64,000 bases of DNA, taken from Gonatopus flavifemur. Taxonomy: Eukaryota > Arthropoda > Insecta > Hymenoptera > Dryinidae. The stretch is taken from contig JAFFJZ010000001.1 of the NCBI GenBank assembly GCA_018340375.1, positions 73,648,001-73,712,000 on the forward strand, written 5' to 3'. A program made the translations under genes and the position numbers. This document shows, in pieces, positions 26,980-42,377 of the stretch. Within the stretch, counting starts at the first letter, position 1. Each line of letters starts with the position of its first letter. The notes under the pieces were generated by a model. The model made no database searches. It had not been told where the DNA came from and worked only from the letters and a program-made list of their open reading frames with translations.

Positions 26980-27240
26980 TTCACACCTGTCGATTCGCTG
27001 AAACATAAATAATTTTAATACATCGTTGAAACCAAAGAGAGAGTTTAGTTTATTTTGCGCAAACTACAATTCAAGAATATGTAAAATCTGTTACAGACTT
27101 GAAAATATTGAAACAAGGACAAACATGGAATAATTTAATGACATTTGAAGAATGTTAGAATTTTCGTTTTTGGTCAATTAAAAAATTCATGAACTTTTCA
27201 AATTATTTGATATAAAACATTCCACGTACCTGTAAATTCT
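26980..27240 (-). other. MED27: MED27 5' UTR junction: candidate upstream exon and intron
   Basis: On the minus strand a strong donor (ACAG|GTACGTGG, exon end at 27230) faces the TTTCAG acceptor whose exon starts at 26997, giving a 232-nt intron. Joining the two puts TAG-AAT-TTA-CAG in frame before the 26979 ATG, so the upstream exon would be non-coding. This is inferred from splice consensus only, and the transcription start is not located. It lies within the interval between MED27 and PP1. Confidence 0.45.
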
Positions 27241-28038
27241 ATATGTTGTGATAAATACGTATTAGTGGAATATGATTCAAATTAAATTTTATAGAAATAA
27301 ATTTTTATTTATCAGGTAAACTCTGATTTGTTTATTCACACATGACAAACAACGTTGATGTGACGTTAAGGTTTATTTAAAGCCCCAGTAACGTAACGTA
27401 AAACACGTAAACTTCTATTTACGTTTACGTCTACGAAGCTTGCACACGATTTCCCGCTAGGTTTGTTCGTTAATCGAACTGCTCTGGACGCAGTTCCAAT
27501 GTGATCTGATTGGTTAATTTCCGATGTATCTTGTGACATTGGCAAATCAGTAGAAATGTGCAAACCAAAGAACGCCGTGAATTTCAAAAAGCGTTGAAAA
27601 AAAAAAGAAAGAGAAATTGTAGAATCTTTCTTTCCTTTCCAACAGTTCAGTTTTCCGATATGTCGTACAATTTCCGCGCTTCAAGAACGTAACGTAACAT
27701 AACCGTCATCGAGAGATCGAATGGAATTGAATAATCGAAACGTCGCAGTCGAATATAATCCACACGCCCGCCACTAACCAGTAGTACAGTGCGTTAGGGA
27801 CGAGGAGAGAGCGTTTTGCCTCTTGAGTGGGGTAAAGGGATCTGAGTGGAGTGCGAACGAGCGCGGTTGTCCGGGCGGCCATTGCGGGTACCTTTTCCGA
27901 AACTCTGAACCGAACGCGATTGAGTGATCTCTTTTTCTGCCACGCAAGTGGAAATCTTGGTCCAGAGAAGATTGACGATCATCCTCCGATTAAGGTGCTC
28001 CGTGTGAAAGCCCGGGACAATTATAATATCCCGGCTCG
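27241..28038. promoter_or_regulatory. Putative bidirectional promoter between MED27 and PP1, with PP1 5' UTR
   Basis: MED27 (minus) and PP1 (plus) diverge from here, with about 1.06 kb between their ATGs. The segment has visibly more CG dinucleotides than the surrounding DNA. It carries repeated CGTAA words: TAACGTAACGTA at 27389-27400, ACGTAA/TTACG words to about 27430, and GAACGTAACGTAACATAA at 27686-27703. From about 27740 to 28038 there is no ATG before the PP1 start, consistent with a 5' UTR. No transposon ends were seen inside. Promoter function is inferred from gene arrangement and composition. Confidence 0.55.
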
Positions 28039-31025
<2,987 letters not shown>

Positions 31026-31343
31026 AATCCTTAGATTTGTTTTCTTTCTTTCTTTCCTTTTGTTTTTTTTTTTTTTCTCGATCGCAACGCTTAGGACATT
31101 AAGATCGCTCTCCCTGACCCACCATCTAAGATTCACGTCCTCATAACAAAGAATAATTATTAAAAGTTCCACTATATAACCAGTGGATCAATATACAAAA
31201 GCAATGACTATGGAAAACACGAACTAAAGAAATCCGGAGGGGCATTGCTTCTTGTAGATATTTTCGAAAGCAGAATATGTGTGTAATTAGGATAAAACTC
31301 CCATCAAACAAAGGAAAAAGAAAATATATAGATATATAATAAA
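31026..31343 (+). other. Pp1alpha-96A: PP1 3' UTR with candidate poly(A) signal
   Basis: Directly after the PP1 stop comes a pyrimidine-rich tract (31038-31080) and A+T-rich non-coding sequence. The first plus-strand AATAAA is at 31338-31343; others follow (for example around 32234), so a longer 3' UTR is possible. The end is inferred from the hexamer alone. Confidence 0.4.
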
Positions 31344-34300
31344 TACGTAACAGTTTATTCGATTAAACTAACTTTGGAAATGATTGAAAAATGTGGATTG
31401 TAATTTTTGTAAACGATGGATAAACAACTTTTTTCCAAAGATTTTATATTTTTTATTAATTATTTCCAAAGATCCATGTATTTCATATCAATCGTGTCTC
31501 AGCGATTCCATTTATTTCACCCTCCGTGATGGAATATTCACACATTTCATATGAAACATGAAATGCGCTTCTTTGACGTTTCTTAAACATGTATCTCTTG
31601 AAATCCAGTGTTGAATCAAATTTGATTCTACATGTTTCTTATAAACTAAGTTGTTTCTTGATGTATCATTGTTTCATAAAATTTTCAAATTGCATTTCCG
31701 TGAATGATGTAACAAATATGGACTTCAATACCAACGTTGAAAAATGAATAATTTAGAATAATTATTTGAATCATGGATTTGAAAGAAATTTAAAGCAAGG
31801 CGTCTCTGGATTTATCTGTATGTCATTGTACTTAGCAATTTTTGAATAAATTATTGTAAGAATAATTGCTAAAAATGTAAAGCGCATCATGCACATAGTG
31901 AAACTGAAAACATATGCGCGTGTCTAAGCTAAGAAAATTATCATGGAAACAAAAGAAAAAAGGATATGTCCTTATTCAGAGGGAATTTTGTTATCCTTCA
32001 GGCATAATGAATTATTAGCGGGCAGTCCGTCGTCACGTCTAACATCATTACAGTTCATTACTTTTTTTTACATTTACATAGAGCACGCTTCTATCTCTTA
32101 GCACATGACGTAGAGAATAGGTCCCTTTCTGATAACACTTTTAAAATGTGAAAAAGACGAAGCATTCGAAAGAATGAGAGGAACAATCATGTTTTGATTT
32201 TTTCATAAATGTATAATAATTAATTTTTTTATAAATAAAACACATAATAAAATTATATTTTTTTCTTTAGGTATATAATTTTGTATCTGAAAACATTCGT
32301 AAGATTTCAAGCGTAGCGGAGAATTCATTTGTACATAAAAGCAAATAGTATACATGTATTTAGTTGTGTGTAATATTGTGATCATAGATACCTTTATGGT
32401 AAATTCAAGTTGCATCAAATAGGGTCTTATTCGCTTCGTTTTTTTTTCTTCTAACTGAATTGTGTTCGGTTAAGGGTCTATTGTTTTTTTCTTTTTTCGT
32501 GAAATCGAATTTGAAGTCTCCTGACGGTTCAACCAAATCCACTTGAACTGACTGTCAAAAATACACATGTATGATGCGATGGTTGGCCTTGCCAAATCCT
32601 AGATCAATTTCAAATTCACATGAAGTAAAACGTGCAGTATCTTCAACCGCAGGCAAAGTTGAGTACAACGAAATTCAACTTCCCTGAGGTTTGACGTTAT
32701 TCCACGTCTTTCTCAGTGCATCAAATAATGAAGAACTACCAATATTTGCCTAAGTTAATATTAAAATTTTATCAAAATCTGGTTTTAAACAGCAAAAATG
32801 AAAGATCATGTATGTAAATACATATACATCATTGGTACTATGCAACGCTCTTGAAATACCATCAAACGAGAGTCAATAAATTCATCCAGTTCAGTTTTAT
32901 TCAAACTTTTTATTCAATACCTGGCGTCTTTCGAATTGATACAGTCGTGTATAATTTAAACTTATATACCAACAGGTTTCTTTTTTCTCATACAAAAAAA
33001 GGCAGTGTATAATCGTTCACGTCAATGAATATTCGAGTTTAAATTCAACGTTTTCAAGTTTTTATATAAGACTGAGATTCATTTTCGAATGAAATATCGT
33101 TTGCAATACCAAGTCTATGTTTGATCATTTTTATATTAATTTTTCATTGAAAATGTTGATCTGAACGAGAAATACAAAGATTCGTCAACATAAGAAGAAG
33201 TTGAATTGTGGTTGATCTGTGAATATATTTATTAACAAACATGAATAAACTGGAATCTCATTGAACGGGAGATCATATTAAAATGCGTGTTTATGGCCTT
33301 TATCACTTTAAAGGCCTTAAAATAAGAAAAAAGTTTAGGATATTTTTTTTCCTTCTTCTATTGATTAGTTGTTATTGATACCAATGGGTACAATTTTTAG
33401 ATACATTATCTATAAACACACGAAAACGGTTTCAAAATTCGACGGAGGAAAAGTGATTGCTCCAAAAACAAAATGAATTGTAAAACTTATAAATTGAGAA
33501 ATAAATTTGACCATTCACAAGGAGTGATACCACGTAACAGTTTGTGAAATGATACCCATCAATATATGATTTATATATTCAAATAAATTTATTAAACTTG
33601 ATTGAGATTATTATTTTTTTTTTTCAATCGAAATATATTGAATACAAAATGCAATCCTCAAATTTTGTTTTTAGGTCAAGAAAAACTTGAATTCTCTTTA
33701 AGTTAGCAACATTTTTCACGTTTCGATGATGCAATCGCGGAATAACGGAATACGTTAGTTGCTGAACCAACGTCTGGTAGGATGCAAAAGAATGGAATTT
33801 GATCAACTCCTTATTTTGCTATTGACCATGAGACACATTCAAGATGGTGCGATACTTTCTTAACAAAATGTAGGATACGTGTATTCCTTCCCTGCATCAG
33901 TAAGTCACAAACTCTCGTAAAGTTCTATTGAATCGAATGGAATTGAGCGAGAAGATTGTTCAATTGACAACGCAATTTCACGTTTACGTTTTCATTTGAT
34001 CGAGCTTTATTAATTGAATCCGGAGCAGATCCGGGTAGAAAAATTTGGACGGGTTTTGTCCTGATTTATGAATATTGCACACAAAATCAGTTTGAAGATC
34101 TGAATTGGAAAGGGATGGAGGATTTAATTCATAAGCAAGATGTTTTTCTTTTTGTATTTGCTCATTTGAATTGCTAACCGTGAATACTCTGCAATTCTTA
34201 AATCCTTAAAGGTGATAGGGTGTTGAATTGATCTATATCGTTTTCAATGAGATTTATTTTCTCACGATATGAGAAAATTGCTTCGCAGAAAAGAAACTAC

Positions 34301-34698
34301 ATTTTTACCAGGGTGACTACGTTTATTAGACGTTCTCCAGAGTTTCTTGTTATTTTGTGAATGGTTTTAGATGATGATTTATCATTGCAAAAAGTTTGAT
34401 ACAAATGTTCAACATGATTCGCAGCGTCGTATCAAAGTCCCCCCGCTGAAAATTATGTTGGACCGCCTAGGCAGGGCATATTCCGCAGGAAATTGAAATT
34501 CCAACTCCACTGTGAAATAAAGTTTGGAGATTTTTTGCTAAACACTTTAGTGAGTTCTCAAACAATTGTTTTCAGTTGACAAACATTTCTTGGGAAGTAA
34601 CGAAAATTGTTTGACAATTCACAGAACATTTGTGGATTCTCAAATGATCTGAAAATTTACAAATCCATAAGTTTTTTGTCATATTTTTCAAAGTGCAT
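31344..34698. other. Intergenic downstream of PP1, no gene seen
   Basis: A+T-rich. The first part may still be PP1 3' UTR. No inverted-repeat element with clear ends and no protein-like frame was recognised. Confidence 0.5.
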
Positions 34699-34860
34699 CC
34701 CTGGTAAAAACGCAGATAGATTCGGATAAAAATTTGCAGATGGATACAAAAATAGGATTCAAACAGATAGAAAAATACAATCCACTTTTATTCGTTTCAA
34801 TCGTATTTTTATATCCATTGGCAAATTTTTATCCGAATTTATCCGTGTTTTTTACCAGGG
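34699..34860. mobile_element. 162-bp palindromic MITE, CCCTGGTAAAAA ends
   Basis: CCCTGGTAAAAACGCAGATA at 34699 pairs with a right arm ending GTGTTTTTTACCAGGG at 34860. AT is on both sides. Inner arms ATTCGGATAAAAATTTGCAG and GGCAAATTTTTATCCGAAT are complementary. Confidence 0.8.
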
Positions 34861-34999
34861 ATATCATGTAATCTCTCACACAACAATTTTGGATCATTCC
34901 GACAGATATTTTACAGAATTCGTGATATTCTCTGATATCAACCACCAAAAGATATCTGTTGAAGGGCTCCAACTAAGATTTCTTCTAGTTTTCTCTGGT

Positions 35000-35250
35000 A
35001 AAAAAAACTGGATGAATTGCCTGCGTAAAAATGAGGATCAGTTCATCAGTTCAGGCCCTATATATAGTTGGAGTGGTTTGGGCTCAAACAAAGCCACGGA
35101 TGGCCCAATTTTCAATCAGGGAAATTTCTAGCCGGGCGTGTCAGGCCCTGAGTACGGGTTTTGCGGCAATTCATCATCTGGTTCTATCTGGGTTCCATTC
35201 GGATTCCGGACTGGATATTTATTTGCAATCCGTATACAACTTCTCGGGTC
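35000..35250. mobile_element. Degenerate CCCTGGTAAAAAACCGGAT-family copy
   Basis: CTCTGGTAAAAAAAACTGGA near 34992 and TACGGGTTTTGCGGCAATTC near 35154, followed by ATCTGGGTTCCATTCGGATT, resemble the blocks at 59155-59260. The right terminus is not clear. Confidence 0.45.
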
Positions 35251-35757
35251 GAAAGATTCGAACAGAGAGATAATGTGACTGTCGTGTATGGGCATATACG
35301 TCGCTTCCCACATAGTACAAATGTCTCAATAATGTTTTCAGAATATCCTAGCGATAGTGCAATGTCTCCAGAAAAAACTGCAGAACATTCTGGAGATATT
35401 ACTGATACATCTGTGCTATGAGGATTCTTGAAGACATGTAATCTAGATGGCGACCCAGCCAGCCCTGGTGAAAATGAAGCGTTGAAACGCGACGAAAGCG
35501 CAAGCGAAGAGTCACCTAAAAGTAATTTAGGAGGGAATTGAAACATTTTCACGTTTCATTTGTTCCAATACCCTCTTCCTTCAGTTTTGGATTTTCATCA
35601 GCTAGCACAAATAATAATCAATTTGAATTTATGAAGACTTCCTAAAGACCAGGGGCTCTTTGCAGGAACTCTGGTGCTGTATGGGGATATTCTCCACCCT
35701 GGTTAAGAAACCGGATAGAAACTCCCCATACAGCAAAAGAATCCCCACGAAGAGCTT

Positions 35758-36072
35758 ATGAAAAAATCCCGATATCGAGATTTCATCGATAAATCATCAG
35801 CTGTATCAATACTATCCAAAATCTATCGTTTGGTTTCATTATCAGACAAGTCCGATAATAATCCGAGATTTACGATAATTATTCAATGTAAACCCGATAT
35901 AGAGGTCTATCGGGAAATCATCGGCTTAGCTGATCGGTTTTATATCGGATAATTATCGTAGATTTCGGATTTTTATCGGACTTGTCTGATAATGAAACCA
36001 AACGATAGATTTTGGATAGTATTGATACAGCTGATGATTTATCGATGAAATTCCGATATCGGGTTTTTTCAT
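35758..36072. mobile_element. 315-bp near-perfect palindrome
   Basis: ATGAAAAAATCCCGATATCG at 35758 pairs with CGATATCGGGTTTTTTCAT ending at 36072. The arms continue through ATCATCAGCTGTATCAATAC and TTTGGTTTCATTATCAGACA with few mismatches. It sits inside the GAATTCATTATG-family repeat, splitting AGAGCT from the CAGTAA... block. Confidence 0.82.
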
Positions 36073-36074
36073 CA

Positions 36075-36255
36075 GGGCCGTTATCACAGTAAACATAAAT
36101 TCATTATGAATACTTTGAATTCAAATTGAATTCTTGATGAACAACTTACTGTTCAGAAAGAATTCATGTTGTGAGTTCATGAAGAATTCTCCAGGCATTC
36201 AACATGTATTCGTTTTGAATCCATTGAATTCATTTTCACTGACATAATGGGGACT
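36075..36255. repeat. Second copy of the GAATTCATTATG-family repeat
   Basis: TTATCACAGTAAACATAAAT, CTTGATGAACAACTTACTGT, GGCATTCAACATGTATTCGT and ATGGGGACTGTTCC match the 8590-8835 copy in order. Confidence 0.7.
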
Positions 36256-36618
36256 GTTCCAAGAACTCATTAAGGAGTCTTCATACATATACAATAACAC
36301 ATTCTTGGAATTCAAGAAGGATTATATTCTTGTTTCAATTTGAGAATTTTTCGTTCCAATCTGATGAGAACTTTTTCCATTGACTTGAATTTTTCTCCAT
36401 TGAAAAAAAGATTGATTAGAAAGAGGGCAAAGAAAAGTTTCTTTCAGTCTAAGAAATTGGGTTCTCAGTGAATCGTGATCTGGAACAACTCTACGCGTAA
36501 CATGTTCTATTTTACATTCAATATACACTCCCTTAACTTCATATATATTTTTACTACACGCTCTACACGTTTCTTTTTTACTACTATGTAAATTTGAAAC
36601 AGTGAAATCTCATTGATT

Positions 36619-37669
36619 CACGGAGAGAAAAAATTTGGTGACGCAGCAAATCGAGGTATTATATATAGAATAGCAAAATTTTTTGCTGACCTAGCTAAAA
36701 ATTTGCTATAACAGCAATCGTGTTTGCTCCGCCAGCAAATTTTCAGTATTATATACAGAATAGTAGGGGTGTGCGGGTACCCGAGTCATCGGGTTTTTAT
36801 CGGGTCGGGTCGGGTCGGGTTTTTCAATTACCCGAGTTTTTCGGGTACCCGATTACATTCGGGTAATTCAAATATAGCAAACGTTTTCCTCAGCAGGAAA
36901 TATTGTGACAGCAACTCGATCAAGATTGCTGACAAAACATGTGGGAGAGTTGTGCTTCCTCCATTCAAATTTAAAAAAAATGGAAAAAGAATGATATTTA
37001 TAAGAAGAATATTTATTTTCATTGATGTTCAAGAAGCTATATTGTGGTTACTAAATACGAAAATAGATAATATATTATTTATGAGATATAAATGTGATTA
37101 TATTTTTTAATTGAATTAGAAAATAAATATAAACATTCCATGAAGCAATTTGGAGATTTCTTAATCCGCTGCATAATCAATCACATGGAGTAACAACCCT
37201 AATAGACTTGTAGTGAATATGGCATTCTTCATATTAGAATCGAATTCATATGAAATCCCCTTATTCCTACATTCGCTCAAGACAATTTGTCCTTAAAATA
37301 TCAACGGCAATGGCAACTTCGAATAGAAGTTGAAAATATTAAATTTAAGCGATTTTATTATATTCGGGTACCCGACTTGGAAAACCCGATTTAATCGGGT
37401 ACCCGACCCGACCCGAAAAGAAATACAAATACCCGAACCCGACCCGACCCGATAAAAAGTGCTACCCGCACACCCCTACAGAATAGCAAACAAATTTTGC
37501 TGGGATAGCAAACAATTATTGCTGCCACAGCTAAAATTTCGCTGTCACAGCTAACAAGATCGCTGGAACAGCAAATAGTTTGCTGTCACAGCAAAAAATT
37601 TGCTGCTCTGGCAAAAGGAACGCAGCAAAAGTAGATTTCGCTTCCCCAGCGAATTCCTTTTTCTCCGTG
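36619..37669. mobile_element. GCAGCAAA-family MITE split by the 715-bp hAT insertion
   Basis: The ends CACGGAGAGAAAAAA and CCTTTTTCTCCGTG match, in reverse orientation, the intact copy at 7204-7531. Interior words such as TTGCTGTCACAGCAAA recur at short intervals. Without the hAT insertion and one CAGAATAG, the sequence closes to that of the intact copy. Confidence 0.85.
36764..37478. mobile_element. hAT-type non-autonomous element, 715 bp, with CGGGT-rich ends
   Basis: TAGGGGTGTGCGGGTA at 36764 pairs with CTACCCGCACACCCCTA ending at 37478 (apart from one extra C). The 8-bp duplication CAGAATAG flanks it (36756-36763, 37479-37486). Both subtermini carry runs of CGGGT/ACCCG (telomere-like in look, but internal). 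The interior is A+T-rich without a recognisable transposase. It interrupts the GCAGCAAA MITE 36619-37669. Confidence 0.88.
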
Positions 37670-38539
37670 TTGCAGGGAAAAGTCGACCACTGCGAATCAA
37701 TGTATATTAACTAATTTTTGGAGTGAAATCTCCCTGAACGATCGATCAGAATCACTTTCAACTGCATAGCTAGTGACTATCCACTGATATTTCACTGATT
37801 CCATTCAGTGGTCGACTTTTAGCTGCAGAAATAGTCAGATTTCACTGATTTAAATTGGGAGAGTAGAGTTTATGATGAAATCCCGTATGACGCGATACGT
37901 TTTATTGTTCAATTATGATAGAAAGACGAGAAACCCTATTCAGAACGAAAGAAAAGAATCCCTCACGAATTCCATGATATCTGAAAGGATAGAATTTTTC
38001 AAATATCAGAAAAATATTAACGATTTCCAACCAAGAATATAACACCATGATATTCAGACTTGAAAAGTGTTCACCAAAGATATACGGGGAAAAAAACTCA
38101 AAAATAATGTAATTTTCATAAGAATCTAAGGATTTTTCCTAATTTCTTAGTATAATGTTGAAACGATTCGCATTTTTTTGCGATTTTTCTCAACAAAACT
38201 GAAATATTAAGAGGAATTGATAAATTTCAGAGCTGGAATATTGAAATTCCATGCTCACTTTTCAGAAAATTTATATTTCTTTCAAATTTCGGTATGTATC
38301 ATTATTTACAATTTTTAATTAATGGTGAAATTCAACAAAAATCTGAACTGTTTCATTTCTACTCAAAAAATACGAAATATTCTCAGATTCTCTTGAAAAT
38401 TACTATACCTTTCTCCGTGTAGAATATGAATCCTGATGGTCATTAAGAGTAAAATAAATTCCAATTTACTGTTTTTTCCTGTCAAATACTAAGCTTGAAG
38501 GAAACTCAATGAACACTTCTGTGGAATTTGTTAAAAAAA

Positions 38540-38905
38540 CCCTGATGGGCTACTGAGACACATGGTGGACATTGGATGAATGTCCGAAATTTTAAGCAGG
38601 TAGACATCGGTTGGACAACAACTGGACAACGATTGGACATTGCGAGACAGTTTTGGATGCGTTTCAGACATGCCAGGACACGCTAGACAAATCATGGACA
38701 CTTTTCGGACATACAGATAAGAAGGTTCAGACGCGTTTTGGACAAACGATAGACATTGAATTCGACTTTGTCTAGAATTTTGAATGAATGGACATAAACA
38801 GACATCGTGGACATGTTTTGGACAATACTCAGACATATTTGGACATCATAGACTCTTTTCAGACAAAGTTTGGATGTCCCAAGCTTGTCCATTCGCCCAT
38901 TAGGG
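38540..38905. mobile_element. 366-bp inverted-repeat element made of degenerate GGACA/TGTCC words
   Basis: CCCTGATGGGC at 38540 and GCCCATTAGGG ending at 38905 are inverted ends. Between them, words such as TTGGACAACAACTGGACAAC, ATTGGACATTG and TTTTCGGACATA repeat every 10-25 nt without strict period. Its minus-strand frames follow the repeat and resemble no protein family. Confidence 0.65.
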
Positions 38906-39150
38906 AACCCCTCAAAGATATCTAAAAGGTGTCTTATGCAACATTGGAAGATTTTCTTCTTCAAGATACATTGAAGCTCTCTTGAGATATATTTTAAATA
39001 GATGTGTATGAATTTTATTTTGCGGTAAAACAACCTGAAAAATCGTCCCATTCAAAATACTATCAAATTAGTTTCTGCTCGAGAAATTCTTGAAAAAAGA
39101 TTTTATCGAATTCCTCGAACAGAAACTATACAAAATTGATGTCACTTTTA

Positions 39151-39262
39151 GGTCTGGAGCTATAATTTGATTTTGTGATTCAATGTGTCTTTCTACAAAT
39201 TAATAGAAACTTGATACAAATTTCATGTAAAATCACATTGAATCAGATTATAGCCCCAGCCC
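39151..39262. mobile_element. Second copy of the GGGCTGGGGCTATAATC MITE
   Basis: GGTCTGGAGCTATAATTTGA ... TTGATACAAATTTCATGTAA ... CAGATTATAGCCCCAGCCC. It has the same order and palindromic form as the copy at 1296-1424, with more substitutions in the left arm. Confidence 0.78.
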
Positions 39263-39375
39263 CAGTCAGTTTGATCAATTTTCAGTCAAAACAACATCAT
39301 TCTGATGTCATTTGGACAAATCACCCAGCTAGCACAAATTACACAGGCCTGCGAGGTTTTTCCCCCTTGGAACTG

Positions 39376-40000
39376 GTGACCATTTTCCGAAGTAATTTGC
39401 TGCGTAGAATCCGAATCCGGAGCCAGAATTGGGCTATCACGTCAGGATTTTGAGATATCTGAAGGTAAATACGCGAAAAATGCGGTTTTTCGCTACTTTT
39501 GAGGTTATGTACAGGACGCATAAAATTTTTCTGATCTTTTCTCTCAACTTCATCAATTTGCACTACTCTTTCCGTTTAAAATGAGCTATTGAACGTTCAT
39601 GTACGATTTTTTCTCGCAAAGTAACGACCATTCTAAGTTGTGTAATATGTCCCAACAACAGAATGAGTATTCGCATTTATTACACTGATCGACAATGAAA
39701 TTCTCCTTCAAATGAAATTCTCTTTTCTGAAGTAATTTTCTGCGTAGAATCCAAATCCGGAGTCAGGATTGGGCCATCGCGTAAGCATTTCAAGATATTT
39801 AAGATTAGGTCCACGAAAAATGGGTTTTTTGATTACTTTGGAATTCATGTACTGAGTGCACAATTTTTTTTAGTCTTTTCTTCTAATTGCATCATCCAGT
39901 ACTACTCTTACTCTTCAAGATAAGCTATTAATCGGTGACCTACAATTTCTCCTTGCAGAGTTACGAGTATTCCAAGTTGTGAAATATATCCCCAAGATTA
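39376..40000. repeat. Direct repeat of the transposon subterminal block
   Basis: CCGAAGTAATTTGCTGCGTA at about 39396 recurs as CTGAAGTAATTTTCTGCGTA at about 39736. Each is followed by a related stretch (GAATCC.AATCCGGAG.CA, then ATCACGTCAGG / ATCGCGTAAGC). The two copies are about 340 nt apart and have diverged. Confidence 0.7.
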
Positions 40001-40382
40001 TAATATTTCTAGGATCTCCTGAGGGTGCTGCCAGGATGTATGGGAATGAAAATTCTAATTTTCTAATATGATATTCTTATTCAGCGACCCAAAAACTTAT
40101 ATGTTCACATATTCAAGGAAAATTTCCCTTCAAACAAATGGGTTCCCCAAAGGGTTGATAATTCACAGACCTGCGGAATATAAGTTTTTATTTTCCCTTC
40201 GAACAATAATGGTTCCTTTCCAGGTATTCAGATTGTGGAACTAAAATATAACGCCAGTTTTTTTACAGCACATCGGGATTCATTTTTATGTGAGATATGA
40301 ATATTTACAGTTTTTAAACAATTTGTATGAACGAAAAATATATACGTTTTATATAAAATTCAGACATGGGGCTGCACTGGTT

Positions 40383-42108
40383 TCAAACAAGACCTAAGAT
40401 ACTAGATAAATCAAAAGGACTTATGATATCTTTTCTAGTTTCTTCAAAACTTCTGTTTGATCTCTTTCTGTTGTACTCATGATTCGGTTCATCTCTCTTT
40501 AACATCCAGCAATAGTCAGCCATCATTCTAACGTCCCACCTTCCTTGATATCTGGTCTCCATAACCTTAAGGTCTTGATGAAATCTCTCCCTTGCTCTTC
40601 ACTGACAGCACCAAGATTCTCGGGGAAAAAGTCAATATGGGAATGCAAATAATGGAGTTTTATACTCATATTACAACCCAGGGTTTTGAAATTGTTAAGC
40701 ATGCTGTTGACTATATTTTCATAATCAGGGCTTTTTCTGTTCCCTAAAAAATGTTGTACGACTTCCTTAAATGACTTCCAAGCGGGCTTCTCGGTTTTAT
40801 TCATAGTTTTTTCAAAGTCAGGATCTTGCATCAATTTCCTTATGTCTGGACCAACAAAAACGCCTTCTTTTATCTTCGCATCCGATAAATGCTTGAATTT
40901 ATCACATAAATATTTGAAACAAAGACCATCTTCAGGCAATGCCTTTACGAATTGCTTCATAATGCCTAATTTGATATGAAGCGGAGGTAGCAGAATTTTG
41001 GAGCGGTCAACTAGTGTTTCGTGTACAACATTTTTACTTCTAGGGTTCAATGATGCTCTCTGTGGCCAATCTTTCTGGATCCAATGTCGTGCTCTATTCC
41101 TACTATCCCATTCACATAGAAAACAGGGGTATTTTGTATACCCCCCTTGTTGACCAAGCAACATAGTTAATATTTTGAGATCACCACATATAGTCCAGTT
41201 ATGATTGGAGTAATTTATTTTTTTGAGGACGAAATCCAAATTTTCATAACATTCTTTCAAATGAGTAGAATGTCCAATAGGCAAAGAAGCAAATTTATTA
41301 CCATTATGTAACAATACTACTTTGAGGCTCCGTTTCGAAGAATCTATAAAAAGTCTCCAATCATTTGGATTGTATTCTACATCAAACATTTTCAGTAGGC
41401 CAGGCACATCACAACAATACACTAAATTTTTTTCTTGAGCAAAATACGGTAGAAAATCCTTCTCTCTATTTCTATACCAATAAAAGTTCGTTGTACGATC
41501 CAGCATGTTTTTTCTTTCAATCTGGAACCGAGTAATTCCGCAGCATCTTTCGGAAGATTAAGATCTCTTGTCAAATCATTCAATTCACTTTGAGAAAACA
41601 GTGGTGGTGTTTCGTTGCACTCGTAATATTCATCGTCAGGATCTGAAGTATTCATTATAGCCTCTTGAAATAAACTAGGATCAGATGAAAATGGTTGGGC
41701 AGGATGGCATAACTCTTTGCTATCAGGATCTTTATACGTAGGTAAAATCACAGAACGAATATCAGGATAACTTATCGCTGCTTTATTTTTAGAATTAAAT
41801 CCTTTTATGTTTGAACAGCAGAAGTAACAATCGTTGATATGATTTTGCGGTTCCATCCAAATCATTGGAGTCTGTAAACTAAAACAATTTTTTTCTCCTC
41901 TTGACCATTTCCGAAGTTCACGTACACATGTCGAACACACTTTATGAGGCGACCATTGTTTGTCTTGGTTTTTTATGTTGATTTTGAAATAGCTATCGTA
42001 TAGTTCTTCAATACATTTAGAAATTATTTGTTGCTGTCTCTTTATTACATAATTTCCACATATGTAGCAGAAGTTATCTGGAGCATTGATACCTTTTCGA
42101 GAAGCCAT
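40383..42108 (-). pseudogene. Transposon-borne zinc-finger/transposase-like ORF, interrupted by two frameshifts
   Basis: Read from 42108, the frame MASRKGINAP... has C-x2-C pairs at about residues 14/17, 58/61 and 94/97, a ZAD/THAP-like arrangement. It is followed by a larger domain with REKDFLPYFAQE, RLFIDSSKRSLK, ICGDLKILTMLLGQQGGY and PCFLCEWDSR. I recognise this as a family of uncharacterised multi-copy proteins, common in insect and cnidarian genomes and apparently transposon-borne; I cannot name its superfamily with certainty. The frame breaks at an A6 run (plus-strand T run 41508-41513), where one more base would restore it. It breaks again at 40589-40591 (GGG), after which the frame continues with QGRWDVRMMADYCW to a TGA at 40385-40383. 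Total length would be about 575 residues. The ORF lies inside the inverted-repeat element 39342-43093. Both lesions are in homopolymers, so decay or assembly error are both possible. Confidence 0.8.
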
Positions 42109-42377
42109 TTGTGAAACTTTTTTTTCAATACACGAAATTCACAACAATTACTGGACACTCGATACTTGTACACGGAGGAAAAAATTAGAACAACAATCAG
42201 TACATTCCGAGTGAATTAGTGGAATAATGTCTGAACATAGCAACAAACAATCTACGATCTCAGCAGTGCTGGCTCGAAGGATATTACCGCCCGGCGCGAG
42301 AATTTTGTAGGCGTCCGATTATAATAGTGTAGCATATTGCATAAATATATATTTATGTGATATGCTATAAGCATTTT

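Noticed and set aside
36775..36840. CGGGT tandem runs resembling telomeric repeats
   Set aside because: They are short, occur in inverted orientation at both ends of a hAT element with an 8-bp target duplication, and do not match the TTAGG repeat typical of insects.
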